NCBI GenBank assembly: GCA_050247515.1
Contig: JBFWUB010000004.1
Coordinates: forward strand, 1-64,000
Reading direction: 5' to 3'
Origin: RAM1 sp050247515
Lineage (GTDB): Bacteria > Pseudomonadota > Gammaproteobacteria > Burkholderiales > Burkholderiaceae_C
DNA: 64,000 bases
The notes under the pieces were generated by a model, which had not been told where the DNA came from, did no database searches, and was given only the letters and a program-made list of their open reading frames with translations. The position numbers and the translations under genes were made by a program. Shown here piece after piece: positions 38,572 through 46,591 of this stretch (its first letter is position 1; each line of letters begins with the position of its first letter).

Positions 38572-39303
38572 TCAGCCCGCGCCATCGGGCACGAATACGT
38601 AGCCCACTCCCCAGACGGTCTGAATATAGCGCGGCGCCGCGGCGTCCACCTCCACCAGCTTGCGAAGGCGCGAGACCTGAACGTCCAGGCTTCGGTCAAA
38701 CGGCTCGAACTCGCGGCCTCGGGCCAGCTGGGCCAGCTTTTCACGCGACAGAGGCTGGCGCGGGTGGCGCACCAGGGCCTTGAGCATGGCGAATTCGCCC
38801 GTGGTCAGCGGCAGTTCCTCGCCGTTCTTGTGCAGTGTGCGGGCACCCAGGTCAAACGCGAACGGACCGAAGGTCACGACCTCGTTGTCGCTGGAGGGGG
38901 CGCCGGGGGCCTCCTGCGCAGGACGACGGCGCAGCACGGCGTGCACGCGGGCCAGCAGTTCGCGCGGGTTGAAGGGCTTGCCCAGGTAGTCATCAGCGCC
39001 GACTTCCAGGCCTACGATGCGGTCCACGTCCTCGCCCTTGGCGGTCAGCATGATGATGGGCGTGCGGTCGTTGGCCGCACGCAGCCGGCGGCAGATCGAC
39101 AGGCCGTCTTCGCCTGGCATCATCAGGTCCAGCACGATCAGGTCGGCCGTTTCGCGAAGCATCAGGCGGTTCAGGGCCTTGCCGTCTTCCGCCAGGATGA
39201 CTTCAAAGCCCTCCTGGGTGAGGTAGCGGCGAAGCAGGTCGCGGATACGGGCGTCATCATCGACCACCATGATCTTGTCGGTACGGGCTGCTGCTTGGTT
39301 CAT
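38572..39303 (-). CDS. ompR: OmpR-family response regulator
   Basis: A 243-residue regulator. The receiver has Asp15-17 (VVDDDARIRD), phosphoacceptor Asp59 in LIVLDLMMPGEDG, Thr in IIMLTAKGED and Lys in DYLGKPFNPREL. The C-terminal winged helix contains LTTGEFAMLKALV, RSLDVQVSRLRKLVE and QTVWGVGYVFVPDG. This is the OmpR type, upstream of EnvZ. The start at 39303 fits the family; a longer frame would enter the divergent promoter region. The 233-bp gap to the SIMPL gene should hold the promoters of both. Confidence 0.93.
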   Translation of the reverse strand: MNQAAARTDKIMVVDDDARIRDLLRRYLTQEGFEVILAEDGKALNRLMLRETADLIVLDLMMPGEDGLSICRRLRAANDRTPIIMLTAKGEDVDRIVGLEVGADDYLGKPFNPRELLARVHAVLRRRPAQEAPGAPSSDNEVVTFGPFAFDLGARTLHKNGEELPLTTGEFAMLKALVRHPRQPLSREKLAQLARGREFEPFDRSLDVQVSRLRKLVEVDAAAPRYIQTVWGVGYVFVPDGAG

Positions 39304-39536
39304 GTTGCTCCAACGAATATGTAACAGAGCCGATTCTGAAGGCCTTGGCAAAGGCTGTGCGGGATTTCCCCAGTGGCTTGACAGAGTGTTACAAATGTTG
39401 CCCCACGCAGCAAGCACTTCACCTGCGGGATGTGAACCCTCTTGAAGCCCGGCCGTTCCATGATGAGCGGGCGCGCTGGCACCACAGGGCGCCGATGCAC
39501 CGGTACCATGGCTTTTCTCATCCGACGGGAGATATT

Positions 39537-40241
39537 TTGAGAGCTACCCAACTGATCGCGGCCTGCGCGCTTGCCGCCGCAACCTCGGGCCTGTGGGCCC
39601 AGACCACCCCTTGGACGCCACCCCAGAACGTGCTGCAACTGTCCGCCAGCGGTGCCGTGGACGTTCAGCAGGATCTGCTGGTCATGAGCCTGAACACCGT
39701 GCGCGAAGGCCCGGATGCCACCACGGTGCAAAACCAGCTCAAGGTGGTACTGGACGCGGCGCTGGCCGAAGCGCGCAAGACGGCTGTCCCCGGCCAGATG
39801 GACGTTCGCACCGGCAACTTCAGCCTTTACCCGCGTCACAGCCGTGACGGCAAGATCAGCGGCTGGCAGGGCTCGGCCGAGCTGGTGCTCGAGGGGCGCG
39901 ATTTCGCACGCATCACCAGTACGGCGGGAAAAATCCCCGGCATGACGCTGGGCAATGTGGGCTTTGGCCTGAGCCGCGAGCGGCGGGCCATGGTGGAGGC
40001 CGACGCACAGAAGCAGGCGATTGACCGTTTCAAGGCCAAGGCAGGTGAACTGGCTGCGGGCTTTGGCTTTGCCGGCTACACCTTGCGCGAGGTATCGGTC
40101 AATGCCAATGACGCCGGCTTCCCGCGGCCGCGGATGATGGCTATGGAAGCCAAGGCCGCTGCAGCCGACATGCCCGTGCCGGTGGAGGCCGGCAAGAGCA
40201 CCGTGATGGTCACGGTGTCAGGCTCGGTACAGCTGAAGTAA
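39537..40241 (+). CDS. Periplasmic SIMPL (DUF541) domain protein
   Basis: A 234-residue exported protein. The best start is a TTG at 39537, because GACGGGAGA lies at the right distance and it gives a clean signal peptide (LRATQLIAACALAAATS, cleavage near WAQ). An ATG at 39495 would lack a ribosome-binding site. The mature protein is one SIMPL domain: VLQLSASGAVDVQQDLLVM, SLYPRHSRDGKISGWQGSAE, then KQAIDRFKAKAGELAAGFG and VSVNANDAG. Members are periplasmic and tied to envelope or oxidative stress, with no known activity. It is divergent from ompR. Confidence 0.85.
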   Translation: MRATQLIAACALAAATSGLWAQTTPWTPPQNVLQLSASGAVDVQQDLLVMSLNTVREGPDATTVQNQLKVVLDAALAEARKTAVPGQMDVRTGNFSLYPRHSRDGKISGWQGSAELVLEGRDFARITSTAGKIPGMTLGNVGFGLSRERRAMVEADAQKQAIDRFKAKAGELAAGFGFAGYTLREVSVNANDAGFPRPRMMAMEAKAAAADMPVPVEAGKSTVMVTVSGSVQLK

Positions 40242-40243
40242 GG

Positions 40244-41014
40244 CTACTGGGCCGCCCAGCCACCGTCCATGTTCCACGCCACGCCGCGCACGTTGTTGCC
40301 GGCTGGGGAGCAGAAGAACACGGCCAGCTCACCCAGCTCTTCAGGCGTGGTGAACTGCAGCGAGGGTTCTTTTTCGCGCAGCAGTTCGGTGGTGGCCTGT
40401 TCGTTGGTCCAGCCGTTGGCGGCGGCGCGGGCGTCCACCTGCTTTTGCACCAGTGGGGTCAGCACCCAGCCGGGGCAAATCGCGTTGCAGGTCACACCCG
40501 TGGTGGCGTTTTCAAGGGCGGTCACCTTGGTCAGGCCCACGATGCCGTGCTTGGCAGCCACATAGGCCGACTTCTGGGCCGAGGCCACCAGGCCGTGAAC
40601 CGACGCCACGTTGATCACACGGCCCCAGTTGGCAGCCTTCATGGCCGGCAGGGCCAGGCGGGTGGCGTGGAATGCGCTGGACAGGTTGATGGCGATGATG
40701 GCGTCCCATTTCTCGACGGGAAAGTCCTCCACATTGGCCACATGCTGGATGCCGGCGTTGTTGACCAGGATGTCCACCCGGCCAAACTGGGCGGCGACGA
40801 AGTTCATCATGTCTTCAATGTCGGCGGGCTTGCTCATGTCCGCGCCGTGGTAGGCAACCTTCACGCCCAAGGCGGCCACTTCGGCCTTGGGGCCTTCCAC
40901 GTCGCCGAAGCCGTTCAGGACGATGTTGGCGCCCTGGCGTGCGAGGGCCTTGGCGATGCCCAGGCCGATGCCGCTGGTGGAGCCGGTGACGAGGGCGGTT
41001 TTTCCTTGAAGCAT
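40244..41014 (-). CDS. bdhA: 3-hydroxybutyrate dehydrogenase (SDR)
   Basis: A 256-residue NAD-dependent short-chain dehydrogenase linking 3-hydroxybutyrate and acetoacetate in PHB breakdown. It has the cofactor loop TGSTSGIGLGIAKAL, NNAGIQHV, the catalytic Ser in NVASVHGLVAS, YVAAKHG (Tyr and Lys), and the family C-terminus NAICPGWVLTPLVQKQ and NNVRGVAWNMDGGW. These match HbdH/BdhA rather than a generic SDR. It lies 3 kb from phaR, in keeping with PHB metabolism, and diverges from the hydrolase gene. Confidence 0.93.
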   Translation of the reverse strand: MLQGKTALVTGSTSGIGLGIAKALARQGANIVLNGFGDVEGPKAEVAALGVKVAYHGADMSKPADIEDMMNFVAAQFGRVDILVNNAGIQHVANVEDFPVEKWDAIIAINLSSAFHATRLALPAMKAANWGRVINVASVHGLVASAQKSAYVAAKHGIVGLTKVTALENATTGVTCNAICPGWVLTPLVQKQVDARAAANGWTNEQATTELLREKEPSLQFTTPEELGELAVFFCSPAGNNVRGVAWNMDGGWAAQ

Positions 41015-41062
41015 TTTGGTATCTCCAGATGAATTACAGTGCCTTGAAACGCTGATTGCACC

Positions 41063-41965
41063 ATGACCGAGCCTACGCTGAACTACGTATCCTGTCCCGA
41101 CCCTTCCGGCGGTCACCGCATGGCCTGGTGGCAATGGGGCGATCCGGCGGCGGGCCATGTGGTGGTGTGCGTACACGGGCTGTCCCGCCAGGGCCGGGAC
41201 TTTGACGTGCTGGCGCAAGCCCTGGTGGCGCGCGCCGGCGGCGCGCTGCGCGTGGTGTGCCCCGATGTTGCCGGGCGCGGCCGCAGCGAATGGCTGAAGG
41301 ACCCCATGGGCTACCAGTTGCCCACCTACGCGGCCGACATGCTGGCCCTGCTGGCGCAGGTGCACCGGGATGCGCCGGTCAGCATGTTCGACTGGGTGGG
41401 CACCAGCATGGGCGGGCTGATCGGCATGGCGGTGTGCGGCACGCCGGGCCTGCCGTTACCGGCTCCACCGCGCAGGCTGGTGCTCAATGATGTGGGGCCG
41501 GTCATCCAGTGGCAGGCACTGCAGCGCATTGGCACCTACCTGGGGTACCCGACCCGGTTCGACACGCTGCAACAGGCGGCGGACGCGATGTGGGCGGTGT
41601 CCACCAGCTTCGGGCCGCATACGCCGCAGCAGTGGCTGGACCTTTCGCGCGCGATGGTCCGTGCGCTGCCTGATGGCGCGTTGACGCTGCACTACGACCC
41701 GGCGATCGCCGTGCCGTTTCGCACCATCACGCAGGACGCCGCCGCGCAGGGTGAGGCGACGCTGTGGCAGCTGTTTGACAACATCCAGGCGCAGACCCTG
41801 CTTACCCGCGGCGCGCAGTCCGATCTGCTGTCGCGCGAAACCGCCCAGGCCATGACGCAGCGCGGGCCCCGTGCACGGCTGGTTGAATTTGCCGGCGTGG
41901 GCCATGCGCCCACACTGGTGGCCCCCGACCAGGTGGAAGCGGTTGCCTCCTTTTTGCTTGACTGA
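41063..41965 (+). CDS. Alpha/beta hydrolase
   Basis: A 300-residue hydrolase of the alpha/beta fold. The oxyanion region is VVVCVHGLSRQGRDFDVLA, the nucleophile Ser in WVGTSMGGLIGMA, and the catalytic His in FAGVGHAPTLV. A variable cap lies between. It is similar to predicted esterases found next to relA or PHB genes in the Burkholderiales. The substrate is unknown. relA begins 18 bp downstream, so they may share a transcript. Confidence 0.9.
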   Translation: MTEPTLNYVSCPDPSGGHRMAWWQWGDPAAGHVVVCVHGLSRQGRDFDVLAQALVARAGGALRVVCPDVAGRGRSEWLKDPMGYQLPTYAADMLALLAQVHRDAPVSMFDWVGTSMGGLIGMAVCGTPGLPLPAPPRRLVLNDVGPVIQWQALQRIGTYLGYPTRFDTLQQAADAMWAVSTSFGPHTPQQWLDLSRAMVRALPDGALTLHYDPAIAVPFRTITQDAAAQGEATLWQLFDNIQAQTLLTRGAQSDLLSRETAQAMTQRGPRARLVEFAGVGHAPTLVAPDQVEAVASFLLD

Positions 41966-41983
41966 CATGGGACCTTGTGCCGG

Positions 41984-44188
41984 ATGAAAAGCCTGACCGC
42001 GGAACCCTCCGACGCCACGCCCGTTCCTGAGCTGATTGCCGCGACCGAAAAAAGCCTGCCGGTGCAAGCGGATGCACTGGCGCGCGCGCGTGCGTTTGCC
42101 GAACCGCTGATCTCCGGTGAAACGCTGGACACTGGCGAAAACACGCTTGCCCATGCCGACGCGGTCGCCGCCATCCTCAAGTCCATGGGCGGCTCGGAAG
42201 CGATGCAGGCCGCCAGCTACCTCGTGTACGCCAGCCAGCACCTGAACAAGCCGCAGGAAGTCATCGCCAAGGCGTTTGGCGAGAGCTTTGCCGCGCTCGC
42301 AATGGAGACGACCAAGCTGGTACGTGTGCAGCAGCTGTCACGCGCCGCGGAGTCGTCCGCGCAATTGGTGGACGACCCCAAGGCCCAGACCGAGAACGTG
42401 CGCAAGATGCTGCTGGCGTTCTCGCGCGACTTGCGCGTGGTCATGTTGCGCCTGGCCTCGCGTCTGCAGACGCTGCGCTATCACGCGGCGTGCAAGACCA
42501 TGGCGCCGCCCAGCGTGGCGCGTGAATCGCTGCAGGTGTTCGCGCCGCTGGCCAACCGGCTGGGTATCTGGCAGGTGAAGTGGGAAATGGAAGACCTGGC
42601 TTTCCGCTTTCTGGAGCCCGACACCTACAAAAAAGTGGCCAGGCTGCTGGACGAAAAGCGCGTCGAGCGCGAAGCCTATGTGGAGCAGCTTCGCCACACG
42701 CTGGAAGCCGAACTCAAGACCCAGGGCATCGCCGCCACGGTACATGGCCGGCCCAAGCACATCTACAGCATCGTGCGCAAGATGCGCGGCAAGTCGCTGG
42801 ATTTTGACCAGGTGTTCGACGTACGCGCGCTGCGCGTGGTGGTACCAGCAGTCAAGGACTGCTATGCCGCCTTGAGCTGGGTGCATGACCGCTTCACGCC
42901 GCTGGTGGAGGAGTTTGACGACTACATCGCCAAGCCCAAGGCCAACGGCTACCAGTCGCTGCACACCGTTGTGCGCGACGCCGCGGGCCAGCCCATTGAG
43001 ATCCAGATCCGCACCCAGGCCATGCACGAGCATGCCGAGCATGGCGTGGCCGCGCATTGGGCCTACAAGGAGGCCGGCGCCAAGGGCTACGCGGGTGTGT
43101 CCGCCAGCGGCGAATACGACGCCAAGATCGCCGTGCTGCGCCAGCTGCTGGCCTGGGAGCGCGATCTGGCCGGCGCGAGCCAGGGCCTGTTCGAGGACCG
43201 CATCTACGTGCTGACCCCTGACGCTGCCGTGGTGGAACTGCCTCAGGGCGCCACGCCGGTGGACTTTGCCTACAGCGTGCACACCAGCCTGGGCCACCGT
43301 TGCCGTGGCGCGCGCGTGGACGGCGCCATGGTGCCGCTGAACACGCCGCTGCACAACGGCCAGACGGTGGAGATCACCACCGTCAAGGAAGGCGGGCCGT
43401 CACGCGACTGGCTCAACGCAGACCTGGGCTTCCTGGCCAGCCATCGGGCCAAGGCCAAGGTGCGCGCATGGTTCAACGAACAGGTACGCCACGAAACCAT
43501 TGCGCGTGGACGCGAATCGGTTGAAAAGCTGCTGCAGCGCGAAGGCAAGACGGCGATGAAGCTGGACGACCTGGCATCACAGCTGGGCTTCAAGGCCGCG
43601 GACGACCTGTTTGAGGTCGTGGGCAAGGACGAGTTCTCGCTGCGCAGCATAGAGACACTGCTGCGCCCACCCGAGCCTGTGCTGGCGCCGGACGATTTTC
43701 TGCTGCTCAGAAAATCGCGCCAACCCGACAAGACGCCCAAGGGTGGAGTGCTGGTGGTGGGCATTGACTCGCTGATGACCCAACTGGCCAAGTGCTGCAA
43801 GCCGGCACCGCCAGACGCGATTGGCGGCTTCGTCACGCGCGGCAAGGGCGTGAGCGTGCACCGTGCGGATTGCAGCAACTTTCGCGAGATGGCCGCCCGA
43901 AGCCCTGGCCGCGTGATTGATGTGGAATGGGGCAGCCCCAAATCCGAAGGACAGGCTGTTTACCCCGTGGACGTGGCAGTGCAAGCCGCTGACCGACAGG
44001 GCCTGCTGCGTGACATTTCAGAGGTGTTTGCCAAGGAAAAGATGAACGTCATCGGTGTGCAGACACAGTCCGTCAAGGGCACGGCCTGGATGACGTTCAC
44101 GGTCGAGGTCAATGACTCCGGCCGGCTGGCGCGCGTGCTGGGTGTGGTCGCTGATGTGCAGGGCGTGCGGTCGGCCCGTCGTCGCTGA
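41984..44188 (+). CDS. relA: (p)ppGpp synthetase I, RelA (monofunctional)
   Basis: A 734-residue RelA/SpoT homologue that makes the stringent-response alarmone (p)ppGpp. The N-terminal hydrolase-like domain has lost the HD metal motif: where active hydrolases have HDV, this reads SYLVYASQHLNKPQEVIAK. The synthetase domain has the EFDD form in VEEFDDYIAKPKANGYQSL, where bifunctional enzymes have RxKD, so it should be a synthetase only. Next come the TGS domain (RIYVLTPDAAVVELPQG), the helical and zinc-finger region (LAKCCKPAPPDAIGG) and a C-terminal ACT domain (VDVAVQAADRQGLLRDISE). Activity would depend on stalled ribosomes. It is followed by tRNA-Val. Confidence 0.94.
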   Translation: MKSLTAEPSDATPVPELIAATEKSLPVQADALARARAFAEPLISGETLDTGENTLAHADAVAAILKSMGGSEAMQAASYLVYASQHLNKPQEVIAKAFGESFAALAMETTKLVRVQQLSRAAESSAQLVDDPKAQTENVRKMLLAFSRDLRVVMLRLASRLQTLRYHAACKTMAPPSVARESLQVFAPLANRLGIWQVKWEMEDLAFRFLEPDTYKKVARLLDEKRVEREAYVEQLRHTLEAELKTQGIAATVHGRPKHIYSIVRKMRGKSLDFDQVFDVRALRVVVPAVKDCYAALSWVHDRFTPLVEEFDDYIAKPKANGYQSLHTVVRDAAGQPIEIQIRTQAMHEHAEHGVAAHWAYKEAGAKGYAGVSASGEYDAKIAVLRQLLAWERDLAGASQGLFEDRIYVLTPDAAVVELPQGATPVDFAYSVHTSLGHRCRGARVDGAMVPLNTPLHNGQTVEITTVKEGGPSRDWLNADLGFLASHRAKAKVRAWFNEQVRHETIARGRESVEKLLQREGKTAMKLDDLASQLGFKAADDLFEVVGKDEFSLRSIETLLRPPEPVLAPDDFLLLRKSRQPDKTPKGGVLVVGIDSLMTQLAKCCKPAPPDAIGGFVTRGKGVSVHRADCSNFREMAARSPGRVIDVEWGSPKSEGQAVYPVDVAVQAADRQGLLRDISEVFAKEKMNVIGVQTQSVKGTAWMTFTVEVNDSGRLARVLGVVADVQGVRSARRR

Positions 44189-44197
44189 TGCTATAAT
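44189..44197 (+). promoter_or_regulatory. tRNA-Val promoter (extended -10)
   Basis: TGCTATAAT is a perfect extended -10 that starts right after the relA stop codon, 23 bp before the tRNA. The -35 region would lie in the end of relA and is poorly matched, which an extended -10 tolerates. Confidence 0.6.
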
Positions 44198-44219
44198 CGC
44201 GGTCTCGAACGAATTCTTC

Positions 44220-44296
44220 AGGCGCGTAGCTCAGCTGGTTAGAGCACCACCTTGACATGGTGGGGGTCGTTGGTTCGAGTCCAATCGCGCCTACCA
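44220..44296 (+). tRNA. tRNA-Val (anticodon GAC)
   Basis: The 77-base cloverleaf has a perfect 7-bp acceptor stem (AGGCGCG / CGCGCCT), a D arm GCTCAGCTGGTTAGAGC, an anticodon stem CCACC / GGTGG around loop TTGACAT with GAC at 44254-44256, a T loop TTCGAGT, and an encoded CCA end. It sits between relA and phaR, with its own TATAAT upstream. Confidence 0.97.
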
Positions 44297-44422
44297 ATCT
44301 CCCGATACACAAGCGACACATCCTCAGGGTAAACCTTGGGGGGGCCTTGTGGCTCGCTCCCTAGAATGTGTTGCGGTGCACCAGGCACAACCAGGGCACG
44401 AGCCAGACCGAGGAGTTCTCCA

Positions 44423-44956
44423 GTGCAAAGCAAGAAAGCCGGCGCCGCCAAACCCGCGCAGCGCATCATCAAGAAATACCCGAACAGGCGGCTCTACGAC
44501 ACCGATACGTCCACTTACATCACGCTGAGCGAGGTCAAGCAACTGGTGATGGACAGCGAACCTTTCGTGGTTCGCGACGCGAAGTCCAACGAAGACCTGA
44601 CGCGCAGCATCCTGCTGCAGATCATCCTGGAAGAGGAGGCGGGCGGCGCGCCGATGTTCACCGAGGCCGTGCTGGCCAACATCATCCGCTTCTACGGGCA
44701 TGCGATGCAGGGCTTCATGGGCTCCTACCTTGAAAAGAACGTGCAGGTCTTCACCGACATCCAGGCCAAGCTCAGCGAGCAGTCCAAGGGCATGACGCCC
44801 GAGATGTGGGCGCAGTTCATGAACATGCAGAACCCCATGGTACAGGGCCTGATGGGCACCTATGCAGAGCAGTCGCGGACGGTGTTCGACAAGATGCAGG
44901 AGCAGATGCAGAAGCAGACCGAGCAGATGCTGGGCGCCTTTGGATTGAAACGCTGA
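44423..44956 (+). CDS. phaR: PHB synthesis repressor PhaR
   Basis: A 177-residue regulator that binds both DNA and PHB granules and controls phasin and synthesis genes. It has the conserved DNA-binding region RIIKKYPNRRLYDTDTSTYI, LSEVKQLVMDSEPFVVRDAK and a second PHB-accumulation region (MTPEMWAQFMNMQNP, LMGTYAEQSRTVFDKMQE). The start is GTG 44423, with GAGGAG just upstream. 3-hydroxybutyrate dehydrogenase lies about 3.4 kb to the left. rimO follows after 28 bp. Confidence 0.95.
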   Translation: MQSKKAGAAKPAQRIIKKYPNRRLYDTDTSTYITLSEVKQLVMDSEPFVVRDAKSNEDLTRSILLQIILEEEAGGAPMFTEAVLANIIRFYGHAMQGFMGSYLEKNVQVFTDIQAKLSEQSKGMTPEMWAQFMNMQNPMVQGLMGTYAEQSRTVFDKMQEQMQKQTEQMLGAFGLKR

Positions 44957-44984
44957 ATACGAAGATAACTGGGACAATACGGGG

Positions 44985-46367
44985 ATGAGCGACGTTCTTT
45001 CCCCCGAAGCCAAAATCCCCAAAGTCGGTTTCGTCAGCCTCGGTTGCCCCAAGGCACTGACCGATTCCGAACTGATCCTGACGCAACTGAGTGCCGAGGG
45101 TTATCAGACCTCCAAGACCTTTGAGGGCGCGGACCTGGTCATCGTCAACACCTGTGGCTTCATTGACGACGCGGTTCGCGAAAGCCTGGACACGATTGGC
45201 GAGGCGCTGGCTGAAAACGGCCGCGTGATCGTGACCGGATGCCTGGGCGCCCGCTCCGCAGAGGGCGGGGGTAACCTGGTGCGCGAGATGCACCCGAGCG
45301 TGCTGGCCGTGACGGGCCCGCATGCGACGCAGGAGGTCATGGACGCCGTCCATGCCAACCTGCCCAAGCCACACGACCCCTTTGTGGATCTGGTGCCCGC
45401 GGCGGGCGTGAAGCTCACGCCGAAGCACTATGCGTACCTCAAGATCAGCGAGGGCTGCAACCACCGCTGCACCTTCTGCATCATCCCGTCCATGCGCGGT
45501 GACCTGGTATCGCGGCCCGTTGGTGACGTGCTGAAGGAAGCGCATGCACTGTTTGAAGGTGGCGTCAAGGAACTGCTGGTGATCAGCCAAGACACATCGG
45601 CCTATGGCGTGGATGTGAAGTACCGCACCGGCTTCTGGGATGGCAAGCCCGTGAAGACGCGCATGCTGGAGCTGGTGCAGACGCTGGGCGATATCGCCGC
45701 GCCGTATGGCGCCTGGGTCCGTCTGCACTATGTGTATCCGTACCCGTCGGTGGACGAAGTGATCCCGCTCATGGCCACAGGCAAGGTGTTGCCGTACCTG
45801 GACGTGCCGTTCCAGCACAGCCACCCGGACGTGTTGCGCCGCATGAAGCGACCAGCCAGCGGCGAACGGAATCTGGAGCGCATCCAGCGCTGGCGCGAGA
45901 CCTGCCCCGAGATCGTGATCCGCAGCACATTCATTGCCGGCTTTCCGGGCGAAACCGAAGAGGAATTCACGCACCTGCTGGACTTCATGCGAGAGGCGCA
46001 GATCGACCGGGCGGGCTGCTTTGCCTACAGCGCGGTGGACGGGGCCGCGGCCAACGAGATTCCCGGGATGTTGCCGCTGGAACTGCGCGAGGAGCGCCGC
46101 GCCCGTTTCATGGCCGTGGCCGAAGAGGTGTCTGCCGCCAGGCTGCAGCGCCGCATCGGCGCCAGCATGCAGGTGCTGGTGGATTCGGCGCCGGGGCTGG
46201 GGCGCAAGGGCGGTGTCGGGCGGTCGTATGCGGATGCGCCGGAGATCGACGGCACGGTGAAACTGCTGCCACCCGAGAAGATCAGCAAGACGCTCAAGGT
46301 CGGTGAATTCACCCGCGCCCGGATCGTCGGCACGCAAGGTCATGACCTTGTGGCGGTACCTGTCTGA
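44985..46367 (+). CDS. rimO: Ribosomal protein S12 methylthiotransferase
   Basis: A 460-residue radical-SAM enzyme that thiomethylates Asp88 of ribosomal protein S12. The N-terminal UPF0004 domain has the three Cys for a cluster (SLGCPKALTDSE, VNTCGFIDDA, TGCLGARS). The radical-SAM CxxxCxxC is in GCNHRCTFCIIPSMRGD, and a TRAM domain ends the protein (VLVDSAPGLG, EFTRARIVGTQGHDL). It is followed by a bidirectional hairpin terminator shared with tRNA-Leu. Confidence 0.96.
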   Translation: MSDVLSPEAKIPKVGFVSLGCPKALTDSELILTQLSAEGYQTSKTFEGADLVIVNTCGFIDDAVRESLDTIGEALAENGRVIVTGCLGARSAEGGGNLVREMHPSVLAVTGPHATQEVMDAVHANLPKPHDPFVDLVPAAGVKLTPKHYAYLKISEGCNHRCTFCIIPSMRGDLVSRPVGDVLKEAHALFEGGVKELLVISQDTSAYGVDVKYRTGFWDGKPVKTRMLELVQTLGDIAAPYGAWVRLHYVYPYPSVDEVIPLMATGKVLPYLDVPFQHSHPDVLRRMKRPASGERNLERIQRWRETCPEIVIRSTFIAGFPGETEEEFTHLLDFMREAQIDRAGCFAYSAVDGAAANEIPGMLPLELREERRARFMAVAEEVSAARLQRRIGASMQVLVDSAPGLGRKGGVGRSYADAPEIDGTVKLLPPEKISKTLKVGEFTRARIVGTQGHDLVAVPV

Positions 46368-46398
46368 AGGCTTGCCTGAAAGACAGGGCCCAAAAAGC

Positions 46399-46425
46399 AA
46401 AAGCCGCCTGTCAAAGGCGGCTTTT
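46399..46425. terminator. Bidirectional intrinsic terminator
   Basis: AAAAGCCGCC / GGCGGCTTTT forms a 10-bp stem with a 7-base loop, giving U-runs on both strands. It ends rimO on the plus strand and tRNA-Leu on the minus strand. Confidence 0.88.
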
Positions 46426-46435
46426 AACTTATATT

Positions 46436-46520
<85 letters not shown>

Positions 46521-46538
46521 TTTCAGGAAAACAAGGAT

Positions 46539-46566
46539 TCTATATCAAAAATATCGGACACACCAA
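46539..46566 (-). promoter_or_regulatory. tRNA-Leu promoter (-10 TATAGA, -35 TTGGTG)
   Basis: On the minus strand TTGGTG (46561-46566) and TATAGA (46539-46544) are separated by 16 bp, 18 bp before the tRNA 5' end. It overlaps the region where rnr translation must start on the other strand. Confidence 0.5.
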
Positions 46567-46591
46567 TAGCCTTCTCGAAGAAATTGAAGGC

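Noticed and set aside
41984..42500. Calling the alarmone enzyme SpoT (bifunctional)
   Set aside because: The HD hydrolase motif is missing and the synthetase has EFDD, so RelA fits better.
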